Shown: piece after piece, positions 45,028 to 53,290 of the stretch
Layout: every line of letters begins with the position of its first letter
Position numbering within the stretch: position 1 is the first letter of the stretch
Assembly (NCBI GenBank): GCA_965279005.1
Contig: CBDIHK010000002.1
Coordinates: forward strand, 5,960 to 69,959
DNA length: 64,000 nucleotides
Origin: Planctobacterium sp965279005
GTDB lineage: Bacteria; Pseudomonadota; Gammaproteobacteria; Enterobacterales; Alteromonadaceae
Direction of reading: 5' to 3'
Translations under genes and position numbers: made by a program
Notes under the pieces: generated by a model
What the model was told of the DNA's origin: nothing
Seen by the model: the letters and a program-made list of their open reading frames with translations, nothing else
Databases searched by the model: none

Positions 45028-46359
45028 CTACCACCCAATGCCGTGGTAGTTTGCATGGCTGGGCTCATTACTTATACGCACCAAATCCACTATCTTTTTG
45101 TCGTGGGGAACCTTGTCCAGTACCCCTTCAAAGTGGGAATGCTTGTTGCCTATAGTGATGACATCTGATTTCTCAATAACATAAGCCAAGTCTGTACACA
45201 TGCATTCGGTTACGTAATCCAGTTGGTTGATCAAATTGGCACTAGATGCCCGCCCCACGATAGAAGAGCTTACATTTTCATCGTAAATTAGGACTTCATA
45301 GCCTTTATTCCTCAGGCGCTTAGCCAGCGTCACCATTGGGCTTTCCCTTATATCGTCCGTGTCCGCCTTAAACGAAATACCCAATATCCCGATACAACTG
45401 ACACCCGGGCCTATGATCATGTCAATTGCGCGGTCAATGTGGGAATTATTAGAAGGGATAATCGAATTCATTAAGGGTAAATCGACATCCAAGCGGCGGC
45501 CCAACCCGGTCAAACCACGTACATCTTTGGGCAAGCACGAACCGCCAAAAGCAAAACCAGGACGCATGTAATAGGCTGAAAGATTAAGTTTTTTGTCTTC
45601 ACAAAATACGTCCATAACATCTTGGCCATCGACGTCCAATTGCCGGCAAATACTGCCGACTTCATTGGTGAAGGCAACTTTTAGTGCATGCCAAGTGTTG
45701 TTGACATACTTGAGCATTTCAGCCACTTCCAACGCGGTTTTAAATAAAGGCGCGTCAATGCTGTCATAGATACCTGCGATCTCTGCAACCGCATTGCTGT
45801 CGCTTCCACCGACGACGGTTTCGGGTGGGTTCATAAAATCAAATATAGCCGAACCTTCACGTAAAAATTCTGGATTAGACACATAGTGGAACAACGCCTG
45901 TTCATCGTGCTCCAAAATCCTCTGCACAATAGGCTGCACAACTTTTTGCCCAGTACCAGGTGGCACAGTACTGCGCATAACAGTGATATGCGGCTGTTTT
46001 TTCTCCTTGATGTGCAAACACACGGTTTTGACCACTTCGCGGACGTAATCGAGGTTTACTTCGCCAAACTCAGTGGTGGGTGTCCCGACACAAATGAAAG
46101 ATATATTGGTACTTGCAATGGCTTCCCCCATGTCAGTGGTGGCGCGGAGCCGCCCTAACTTCACTTGTTGTTCCAGTAACTCGGGTAAATCAGGTTCATG
46201 GATTGGCGAAATCCCCTTGTTAATAGCTTCCACCTTGGCTTTTTCCAGGTCGACACCAACAATATTATGACCCATGCTGGCCAAACAACTGGAGCTTACA
46301 GCTCCAACGTAGCCAAGCCCCAGGATACTTATATTGTATTTTTTATTTTGAGTTTGCAT
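45028..46359 (-). CDS. algD: GDP-mannose 6-dehydrogenase
   Basis: This 443-residue nucleotide-sugar dehydrogenase has an N-terminal Rossmann motif GLGYVGAVSSSCLA. The catalytic Cys275 lies in MRPGFAFGGSCLPKDVRGL, and the substrate-binding AEMLKYVNNTWHALKVAFTNE is present. The stretch KLNLSAYYMRPGFAFGGSCL and the C-terminal GIGW match AlgD rather than UDP-glucose dehydrogenase. It makes GDP-mannuronic acid, the committed precursor of alginate. In Pseudomonas algD heads the operon; here it is sixth of eight genes. GDP-mannose would have to come from algA/manC and algC homologues elsewhere. Confidence 0.94.
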   Translation of the reverse strand: MQTQNKKYNISILGLGYVGAVSSSCLASMGHNIVGVDLEKAKVEAINKGISPIHEPDLPELLEQQVKLGRLRATTDMGEAIASTNISFICVGTPTTEFGEVNLDYVREVVKTVCLHIKEKKQPHITVMRSTVPPGTGQKVVQPIVQRILEHDEQALFHYVSNPEFLREGSAIFDFMNPPETVVGGSDSNAVAEIAGIYDSIDAPLFKTALEVAEMLKYVNNTWHALKVAFTNEVGSICRQLDVDGQDVMDVFCEDKKLNLSAYYMRPGFAFGGSCLPKDVRGLTGLGRRLDVDLPLMNSIIPSNNSHIDRAIDMIIGPGVSCIGILGISFKADTDDIRESPMVTLAKRLRNKGYEVLIYDENVSSSIVGRASSANLINQLDYVTECMCTDLAYVIEKSDVITIGNKHSHFEGVLDKVPHDKKIVDLVRISNEPSHANYHGIGW

Positions 46360-46379
46360 TTTACCCCCTCACAAATGCC

Positions 46380-48980
46380 TTAATCTTGTTTCGTATCTAA
46401 AAACAACCTAGCCAACAACTCTGTAGACTGTTGCCAAGCAATATCTACATTTTCCAACTGCGCTGTTTCATCCACCATTGTCATCAGCGCACCCAACGCT
46501 CCTTCGGTCTGCAACCTGGATGCGGACACTACCCAAGCCAAACCATCGGTTTGGTCTGGTGCTACGAATTCACCGTAGAACCTGCGCACGCCATATTGCA
46601 GCATCGCTTTGCCATGACCTTTTTGTGCTGCCTGGAAAAACAGCAATGTGCCTTGTGGGCTAGTCTTTTTAAGTAACTCTTCAATAAATGTGGCATGCAC
46701 GTACAAGGCTTCGAGATACCCCATTTCAGCGGCAACCCCATACCAATGTACAGCTTCTTGGAACCAGTTTGACGAAACTTTAAAGCGCAAACTACGGTGC
46801 ATTTCAGCCAGCATAAATGCGGCCTTGGCATTTTTTTCATTAACTAGTTTCAATAGTAAGTGTTTTGCTTTGGCGTAATTGGTTTCCCCGCCGCGGCCTT
46901 GGTATAGGAACTGGGCTACTTTTAGGTTGCCTAGCTCGTAACCTTCTTCTATGGCCTGATGGTAGTAGGCGAGTGCCACCTCGTCATCTTGCTCCCTTAG
47001 CACCCCAAACTCATGCAGCTTTCCTAGCCTGAAAGTGGCTGCGCCCACTTGTTTTTTGCTCAATTTAATATAGGTATCCAGGGCGTGGCGTTGATTCTGG
47101 TCAACCCCATTGCCATCCAACAATAAATCGGCAAATCGAATTTGGGCTGGCGGATAGCCTAGCTCTGCGGAAGTGCGGTAAAGCTCTACCAGCTGTGGCG
47201 TGATAGCGCCTTCGCCACTTTGCTGTTCAATCAAACGCGCTAATTTATAGGTCGCTTCGGCATCGCCTTTGGCCATATAGTCACGCAGTATTTCTTGGGC
47301 ACGTTCAAAATCCTTTACTGCATCGGAACCGTTGGCATACAAATCAGCAAGCTTGAGTTTGGCCGGGTCATATTCAAGCGCCACTGCTTGTTCTAAATAG
47401 TCCCTCGCCATGATTTCGTCGTTTTCCGCCAGTTCACTTTCTTTGTATATAATCCCCAATAGATATGGCGCCTTGGGGTACTCAACCTCATCCAATGCGC
47501 TAATCTCCGCAAGTTCTTCGATGCCTTTACCCGGTTCAAACCACTGGGTTTCAGGATTGATAAATAACTCTGCCCGCTTCAACCGGGCAGGAACAAAGCC
47601 CGCATTGGCCGCTTGTTCTAACCAAGGCCAAGCCTGCTCGGGGTAGACGCTATCTTGATCGGCATCGTCGATTAACTTACTAATTTGAAAGGCCGCACTG
47701 GCTTCACCTTGCAGAGCGTATTTTTCGTAAATTGAGTAGGCGGTGGGTATATCTTTTTCAATGCCAAGTCCCTCTGCGAGAAGTTGGGCGATGCGCAGCT
47801 CTGCTCGCTCGAAGCCTTGTTCCAGCGACTGTTGGTAAAACCCGAGCGCGGTTTCATAATTGACGGGCCTGTGCTCACCGTCGCGGTAAATATCTCCCAA
47901 CCTGGCAGTGGCATTGCCATTGCCTTCATCTGACAACTCGTGGTAGATGGCAATCGCTTTGTCCGGATCCGCTTCCACCCCCTCACCACGGCGGTAAATG
48001 TCTGCCAACCTAAGCTTGGAATCCGTAAAACCGGCCTGCACACTCAAATCATAGAGCTCGGCAGCTTCTTGAGGCAGCTGGTCGTGGCGCCTATCCAGCA
48101 AAAGAGCCAAACGATAACTTGCCAGTAATACTCCTCGATCCGACAATTCCCTTAATATAGTTTCCGCTAGGTCAAGCATGGCTTCAGCATCTAATTCAGC
48201 GCCATCCGGTTGCAAGATCCCCTGCTCTGCAGGTGCTTCAGTTTCGAGGCTTCCTGATAGTTGGGGTTGGCCTATTCCTGCCCGCTGCTCCAAGAGCCTC
48301 GCATAAGGGATACCAGCCCTTTGCAACCCATTTGCCCACGCGATTTCCAGGCACTGCTGGGCTTTCAATAAGTCTTGTCCAATTAAGATCCCATCGCGAT
48401 AGAGTTTGCCAAGCTTTTCAGCTGCGGGGGCATGCACTATAGGCTCTTGTTGCTGCCCAGTATCCCTAGTGCCTTGGGTTCCCCATGCTTCAGCTTCACT
48501 TGCAACAGGTTCAGGAAAAGCGAGTTCGGTATAAATCGCAACGGCACCGGCGATATCTTGTTCTATCCATTCCCCCTCCAACAAAAGGTTGGCAAGCGCA
48601 TAGCTCGCCCCTGGTACATTTTGCGCCGCCGCTTCCTGCACCAACAAGGCTGCACGGCGTTTGTCATCGTCATTATCACTGAACTCAAGCAAGGCTTTGG
48701 CCAAGGGGAATGTGGCGCTTCCGCGCCCTGACTGGTAGGCCCTTTCATAGTATTCCATCGCCAGCCATTTCTGGTCTTCACCTAACTGGCCAGAGGCATA
48801 AAGTTTTGCCAATTCATAATCAGCCTGCTCGAAACCTTTATCACTTAGCGTTTCAAATTGTTCTAGGGCATCTTCAAAGTTGCTCTCGCGCACATCCAAC
48901 CTGGCTTGGCTAAAATCGGCACAGGCATTCAGTAGCAACAACGCAGGGATCGCTAATGTGACGATCTTTAATCGAATCAT
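46380..48980 (-). CDS. algK: AlgK-like Sel1/TPR outer membrane lipoprotein, enlarged
   Basis: This lipoprotein of about 866 residues (lipobox LLNAC) consists almost entirely of Sel1-like repeats of about 36 residues, e.g. AIAIYHELSDEGNGNATARL and YRRGEGVEADPDKAI. AlgK of Pseudomonas has the same nature but only about 475 residues; it scaffolds the periplasmic alginate complex and localises the AlgE pore. The start is ATG 48980, eight bases after a perfect AGGAGG; an ATG at 48986 is too close to it. It follows the AlgE-like gene by 13 bp. The extra repeats may replace missing partners such as AlgX. Orthology is inferred from fold plus context. Confidence 0.82.
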   Translation of the reverse strand: MIRLKIVTLAIPALLLLNACADFSQARLDVRESNFEDALEQFETLSDKGFEQADYELAKLYASGQLGEDQKWLAMEYYERAYQSGRGSATFPLAKALLEFSDNDDDKRRAALLVQEAAAQNVPGASYALANLLLEGEWIEQDIAGAVAIYTELAFPEPVASEAEAWGTQGTRDTGQQQEPIVHAPAAEKLGKLYRDGILIGQDLLKAQQCLEIAWANGLQRAGIPYARLLEQRAGIGQPQLSGSLETEAPAEQGILQPDGAELDAEAMLDLAETILRELSDRGVLLASYRLALLLDRRHDQLPQEAAELYDLSVQAGFTDSKLRLADIYRRGEGVEADPDKAIAIYHELSDEGNGNATARLGDIYRDGEHRPVNYETALGFYQQSLEQGFERAELRIAQLLAEGLGIEKDIPTAYSIYEKYALQGEASAAFQISKLIDDADQDSVYPEQAWPWLEQAANAGFVPARLKRAELFINPETQWFEPGKGIEELAEISALDEVEYPKAPYLLGIIYKESELAENDEIMARDYLEQAVALEYDPAKLKLADLYANGSDAVKDFERAQEILRDYMAKGDAEATYKLARLIEQQSGEGAITPQLVELYRTSAELGYPPAQIRFADLLLDGNGVDQNQRHALDTYIKLSKKQVGAATFRLGKLHEFGVLREQDDEVALAYYHQAIEEGYELGNLKVAQFLYQGRGGETNYAKAKHLLLKLVNEKNAKAAFMLAEMHRSLRFKVSSNWFQEAVHWYGVAAEMGYLEALYVHATFIEELLKKTSPQGTLLFFQAAQKGHGKAMLQYGVRRFYGEFVAPDQTDGLAWVVSASRLQTEGALGALMTMVDETAQLENVDIAWQQSTELLARLFLDTKQD

Positions 48981-48993
48981 TGCCATTTCCTCC

Positions 48994-50889
48994 TTACCAC
49001 CTCGTCTGTAGCAGCAGTTGAATGCGGTAGGCTGTTGTTTCATCAGCTACCAAATGGAATGCGTCACCCGCCCAGAACACTGTGGCAATAAACTCTATCT
49101 CGGTATCAGGTGATAGCTGGCCTCCTAACATCAATTCCAGGCTGCGGCCAATGTGGGTATTGATGCCGTTGGGTATAAAGGCCAGGCGAGACTGGAATTG
49201 GTTCCTGGATGCCCTATCTTGCCAATACTGGTTAAAGCTCAATTCCCACCAAAGATCCGGTTCCCAGGCGTAGCCTGCGTGCAATCCAAAGACTTTTAAG
49301 TTTTCCAGTTGCGGTGCCAGTAGCTCGCCGTAGTAACGACGCTTTCTCTTGCCAAAAAGAGTTTTGCGGTTGCTCGCCACAACCGGCTGGACATAGCTAT
49401 CGTCTTGATCTGCCCTGGGTACTGCAGCATCGGCGAAAGCAGCAGTTACACCCAAACCAAAGCGTTTATTGTCGAACCGGGCTACTACACCAAATTGGAT
49501 TGCCAACCCCATGTTGACATCCTGCTCTGTAGGTAATTGCACCCTGCCGTTACTAAGTTGCAAAACGTTTTTATTGCCATTGACCAGCGCGGCATCCAGC
49601 CAGTATTCATATTCATTGTCTTCGGATGCGTTTAGGCCATAGGCTGATGCTTTCAACCAAAGCAGTTTGGAATCGCGGGTCAAGGCATTGTTGTTGCTAA
49701 TATTGCCGTTGGGAATAGGCCGTGGGTTGTCAAAGTTTTCCAACAAGACATCTAATTGCAAGTAGTGATCTTTGTGCCACTGGTATTGGCCATTGGCGAA
49801 GTAAAAGGTGCTGCCGCTTGATTCAAGCTTTTGGTCTGTGTCCAAACTCTCTAGGCCTGCCCCCAATAAACCGTCCCACAACCAGGTGGCATAGCCGAAT
49901 TTCATATCTAGAAGCGTCGAGTCATAGCTTAGTTCAATGGCATCCATGTCATCGTCAAACATCCATCCGTGGCGGGAGCTGATACGCTTCCGTCCCAATT
50001 CCAGCGACCAATGCGGCGACCCAAAGATGTATTCCCCTAATAGGCGCAAACGCTTAACATCGACAAAGCCACCCTGCTCTTGTAAGCCATCAGTATACAA
50101 ATGCCGGAACTGGTAGCTTGCGCGAATGTTGCCATCCAATACCCAGTCTTCGAAAATAGGTTTATTGAAAGATACGCCTGCGTAGAGCCGGGTTTCATCT
50201 ACCTCAAAATCCCGGCCACCTACCCCGGTGAGGTCATCAAAATAATAACTTCTAGCGCCAACGTAGGGCTGGTATTGCAAAGCGGGCAAATCCTGCGTGT
50301 CCTGTTCAGTGCCCTCCTCCTCATTTTCCGATTCAGCTATTTTCTCTTCCCCACTGCCATCTGTCTCCGCAATGTCATTTTGTTTTTTTGCAGCACCTTG
50401 CTCTGCTGCTTCCGGTTCTGGTTCAACTTCAGCCTGCGCTTGTCGTTGTACTGCGATTTCCTGCAATGCGGCCTGGGCTTCAGCTTCTTGCTCTTGTATC
50501 GTCTCTGTTAACTGCTGCAGAAACAGTTGTTGTTCTTCTGTTATTTCTGGCTCGTCAGCTTCGGTACCAGTGGTACCTGACTCAGTTGCCGGATCACTGG
50601 AAACTGTTGCTGTCGACTCCTGGTTGCTCGGATTAAGTTCGAAAACCGGCGGCGGGCTTGTTGGAATGGCTCCACTGGGGCTTGTCTGCTGCGCAATTTG
50701 CTCCAACATCTCGGAACCCTGTTCGGTAAGCCCAGATACCGTACTTTCAATACCAGCGGTAACCTCTTCGAGATCCTGAAGTACTCCGGATTTATCCTCG
50801 CTCCCAACTATCCGATCCCAGTACCACCATCCGGCTCCGATAAGCAATAACGCCAATACAATGCTGAGTGCAACCGCTGCCCGACTCAT
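48994..50889 (-). CDS. algE: AlgE-like export porin with N-terminal membrane anchor and acidic linker
   Basis: This 631-residue protein has three parts. Residues 8-24 form a membrane helix ending WWYWDR without a clear signal peptidase site. Residues 30-205 are a low-complexity Glu/Gln/Ala-rich, partly coiled-coil linker. From about 206 a beta-barrel follows with alternating aromatic strands, including LELGRKRISSRHGWMFDDDMD, which resembles AlgE-family porins, and a C-terminal aromatic residue (LLLQTRW). AlgE exports alginate through the outer membrane; its normal form has a cleavable signal and no linker. An uncleaved anchor would tether the barrel to the inner membrane across the periplasm. 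ATG 50889 overlaps the upstream stop (ATGA). Confidence 0.82.
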   Translation of the reverse strand: MSRAAVALSIVLALLLIGAGWWYWDRIVGSEDKSGVLQDLEEVTAGIESTVSGLTEQGSEMLEQIAQQTSPSGAIPTSPPPVFELNPSNQESTATVSSDPATESGTTGTEADEPEITEEQQLFLQQLTETIQEQEAEAQAALQEIAVQRQAQAEVEPEPEAAEQGAAKKQNDIAETDGSGEEKIAESENEEEGTEQDTQDLPALQYQPYVGARSYYFDDLTGVGGRDFEVDETRLYAGVSFNKPIFEDWVLDGNIRASYQFRHLYTDGLQEQGGFVDVKRLRLLGEYIFGSPHWSLELGRKRISSRHGWMFDDDMDAIELSYDSTLLDMKFGYATWLWDGLLGAGLESLDTDQKLESSGSTFYFANGQYQWHKDHYLQLDVLLENFDNPRPIPNGNISNNNALTRDSKLLWLKASAYGLNASEDNEYEYWLDAALVNGNKNVLQLSNGRVQLPTEQDVNMGLAIQFGVVARFDNKRFGLGVTAAFADAAVPRADQDDSYVQPVVASNRKTLFGKRKRRYYGELLAPQLENLKVFGLHAGYAWEPDLWWELSFNQYWQDRASRNQFQSRLAFIPNGINTHIGRSLELMLGGQLSPDTEIEFIATVFWAGDAFHLVADETTAYRIQLLLQTRW

Positions 50890-51812
50890 CTTTGTCCCTC
50901 GCTGATCAATGCCAGCATCTCACTGTCAGTAAGCTTTGCCTCTGCTAGTCTTTGTTGGTTAAAGCGAACTGCAAATTGCGCCAATTGCTCTGAGGAAGCA
51001 CTCAGGTAATCATCAAGGTAGGACTGGGCTTGTTGTTGGGCGATGCGCGCCCGGTTTTGCTTGCGGTCGTATTGGCGCTTTTCTTCCCAGGTCATTTCTT
51101 CATAGGGCTTTTCAATGGTGGCCTGCTCTTGCTCCCGTTGGTTTAATTGGTTTACTGTGTTTAAAAAATTATAAAATTGCCCTTCCCTATAAACGCTGCC
51201 ATTTTGACTGACATTAGCGATATGTGCCTTTAAAACCTGGGCGTTTGGGACTTGTAATAAGAATCCATTTTTCTCTAGCTGTTGCATCACCCATTCCGAT
51301 GGATCTTGTATTTCGCATTCAAATACCACAACTGCACAGTCGAACAGCATTCCCCGTTGCAACCGGTTGATGGTTCTCAGCAATAAACTGTCTAGATCAG
51401 TATTGGCAGCAAAAATAGAGCCCGCCAATAAATTTAACTCAACTGCCGCTTTGCCATTCCCTAGTACGGCCGCTGCTGCCAGCATTAATAAAGATTCGGT
51501 GTGCAGCCCTTCTTTACCGCTGGTTATCCATTGTAAATGTGCCAATTGTTGCAGTGCGCGCGTATCGCCGCTCAAAACCCCATCGCCCAAGCGCTTTTGT
51601 GCCTCGGCACCACTGCGCAAGGGCGCCTGCTTAACCTGCCTTATCGCGAGTTTAGCTAATTCTCGTTGTGCAGCTACTACACCTTCATCCGCTAATTTCT
51701 GTAACAGTTCTATTTTTTTGGCATCAGCCTGGGCACCGCTGGGTTCGGCGTGCAATGAACAACTGTTCAGGAGGAAACCAAATACGGACACTTTTAGCAA
51801 AAGCCTTAACAC
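50886..51812 (-). CDS. Unrecognised lipoprotein of the exopolysaccharide operon
   Basis: I do not recognise this protein of about 308 residues. It has a short hydrophobic N-terminus ending LLNSC, a plausible lipobox like the LLNAC of the AlgK-like protein. A helical region of Sel1-like character follows (KIELLQKLADEGVVAAQRELA). Two cysteines lie in FDCAVVVFECE. The C-terminal half is Gln/Glu-rich and coiled-coil-like (RIAQQQAQSYLDDYL). I choose GTG 51812, six bases after GGGGGA and overlapping the stop of the preceding gene; a TTG at 51833 is also in frame. Overlaps on both sides (GTGTTAA and ATGA) show that it is integral to the operon. It could be an assembly factor for the secretion channel. 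Confidence 0.72.
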   Translation of the reverse strand: MLRLLLKVSVFGFLLNSCSLHAEPSGAQADAKKIELLQKLADEGVVAAQRELAKLAIRQVKQAPLRSGAEAQKRLGDGVLSGDTRALQQLAHLQWITSGKEGLHTESLLMLAAAAVLGNGKAAVELNLLAGSIFAANTDLDSLLLRTINRLQRGMLFDCAVVVFECEIQDPSEWVMQQLEKNGFLLQVPNAQVLKAHIANVSQNGSVYREGQFYNFLNTVNQLNQREQEQATIEKPYEEMTWEEKRQYDRKQNRARIAQQQAQSYLDDYLSASSEQLAQFAVRFNQQRLAEAKLTDSEMLALISEGQR

Positions 51813-53290
51813 TGTCCATCCCCCAGGGTGCAAAGGGTAAATCCCTCAGGATTGTTATTTTGCAGCAGAATATCCGCGCCAAAAGCAGCCAGGTCGCCTT
51901 TAAATTTTGGTCCTCCGATAGAATCGAAATGGTTGTTTTTAATCGTTAGTGACAAGGCGCCTTTTGCCGAAATAGCCGCGTCAAAGTTTTCCTCTATTTG
52001 GTTGTCCAACATAGACACACGCCCAAGCATGACCGTTTGCCCTGCTGTGGCATTGGCAGTTGGGCTGTGCTCAAATTCAAACTGGAACCCATAGTTGCCA
52101 TTGTTGGCAGAATGGTTTTGCACCACTTCTGAAAATGCACTATCCCGAACTTGGATGCCACTGGCGACATTACCAAGGATTAGGTTATTGTTTATTGCCA
52201 AGGTCTCACTTGATTTTGCGTAGATACCGCTACCTTGGTTTGATATCAATAAGTTATCTGCAAGCCTGGATGTACCATTTACATTAAAAAGGCTAATGCC
52301 ATCACCAGCACTCGCCACTACCAAGTTACCGGTAATTTGGGGATCACTGGCAGAAGACAGGTAAAAGCCATCGCCTAATACAGATTGTTTAAGCAGGTTA
52401 TTGGCAAATAGCACTGGCTCGCTAATGTTCTTTAAATTGACGTGTCCGGTGTGGTTATGTTGGAAATCAGAGGATGTAATCGCAACCGACTTGGCATCTT
52501 CTACTACAAGGCCACCATATACATGGTGCACGCTACTGCCTACAATAACCAACTGAGGTTGGCCGCTTGGTTGGTAAAAACGCTCAATGCTCAGGACATC
52601 TATATCTGGTTTTTCCTGTGCAGATAGGAAAACCAATCCCAGGCCAAAGTTAAATCCCGGCTGCCCCAAGTTTGAAAGCGTCGAATTTACCAAAAAAGAC
52701 TTGCTGTTGCCGTAGCTAAAAATGAATGGTCGTTCCTGCCATGGCACAGTGTGGGTCGCAGACCTGAGTAATGCAGGCTGCCCTTGGTCGCTGTCCCAGC
52801 CAAGTATGCTTGATCCAAACACATACAAATTGCCCAAGTTATATATAAATGCAGGTCGGTTGGACCGGATCCTGAGTACCACACCATCCAGGGTCAAAGA
52901 CGCGCCTGGCCAAATGAAAATAGGTGCGCCAAGTAAAAAAGTACTTTCGCCTTGTTGTTCTACCAAGCCTTGCTGCAACAATCCTGGCCAAATTTGCTGC
53001 CAATCGTAGTCGCCAGCCAATAAATAGATCCCAGGATCAAGTAACTCTTCAGCAACCACGCCATCAGCCCCTGCTTGCCTAGCCAATGCCCTAAATATGA
53101 TTTTTTTGTCCAATGTGTAATCACTAGTAAAGGACTGGATTATGGGTTGCTTGCTAGTAAACTGCGCAGGCATTAGCGCACGCAGTAGCTGGGGGTCAGC
53201 CTGCTCGAAGGATTGCTGGCCTAGCGCCTGAAAACACGCAAAGATGGCAAGTAGTAAACCAATTGTCCGTATGGCAACTGGCAGGGGCAC
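51806..53290 (-). CDS. Periplasmic right-handed beta-helix protein in the AlgG position
   Basis: This 494-residue exported protein (signal about 1-24, ending FQALGQ) has an N-terminal domain of about 150 residues. A long parallel beta-helix follows, with repeated N-x-hydrophobic coils such as ANNLLKQSVLGDGFYL, GNLVVASAGDGISLF and GNVASGIQVRDS. AlgG, the mannuronan C5-epimerase, has this fold and a DPHD catalytic motif, which I do not find here. It may be a diverged epimerase, or may only protect and guide polymer. Its GTG start overlaps the alg44 stop by one base. Cysteines at the extreme C-terminus (CTLGDGQC) may form a disulfide. Confidence 0.75.
   Translation of the reverse strand: MPLPVAIRTIGLLLAIFACFQALGQQSFEQADPQLLRALMPAQFTSKQPIIQSFTSDYTLDKKIIFRALARQAGADGVVAEELLDPGIYLLAGDYDWQQIWPGLLQQGLVEQQGESTFLLGAPIFIWPGASLTLDGVVLRIRSNRPAFIYNLGNLYVFGSSILGWDSDQGQPALLRSATHTVPWQERPFIFSYGNSKSFLVNSTLSNLGQPGFNFGLGLVFLSAQEKPDIDVLSIERFYQPSGQPQLVIVGSSVHHVYGGLVVEDAKSVAITSSDFQHNHTGHVNLKNISEPVLFANNLLKQSVLGDGFYLSSASDPQITGNLVVASAGDGISLFNVNGTSRLADNLLISNQGSGIYAKSSETLAINNNLILGNVASGIQVRDSAFSEVVQNHSANNGNYGFQFEFEHSPTANATAGQTVMLGRVSMLDNQIEENFDAAISAKGALSLTIKNNHFDSIGGPKFKGDLAAFGADILLQNNNPEGFTLCTLGDGQC

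Noticed and set aside
45028..46359. UDP-glucose dehydrogenase (Ugd) instead of AlgD
   Set aside because: The KLNLSAYYMRPGFAFGGSCL stretch and GIGW end match GDP-mannose dehydrogenases, and alg8/alg44 neighbours support it.
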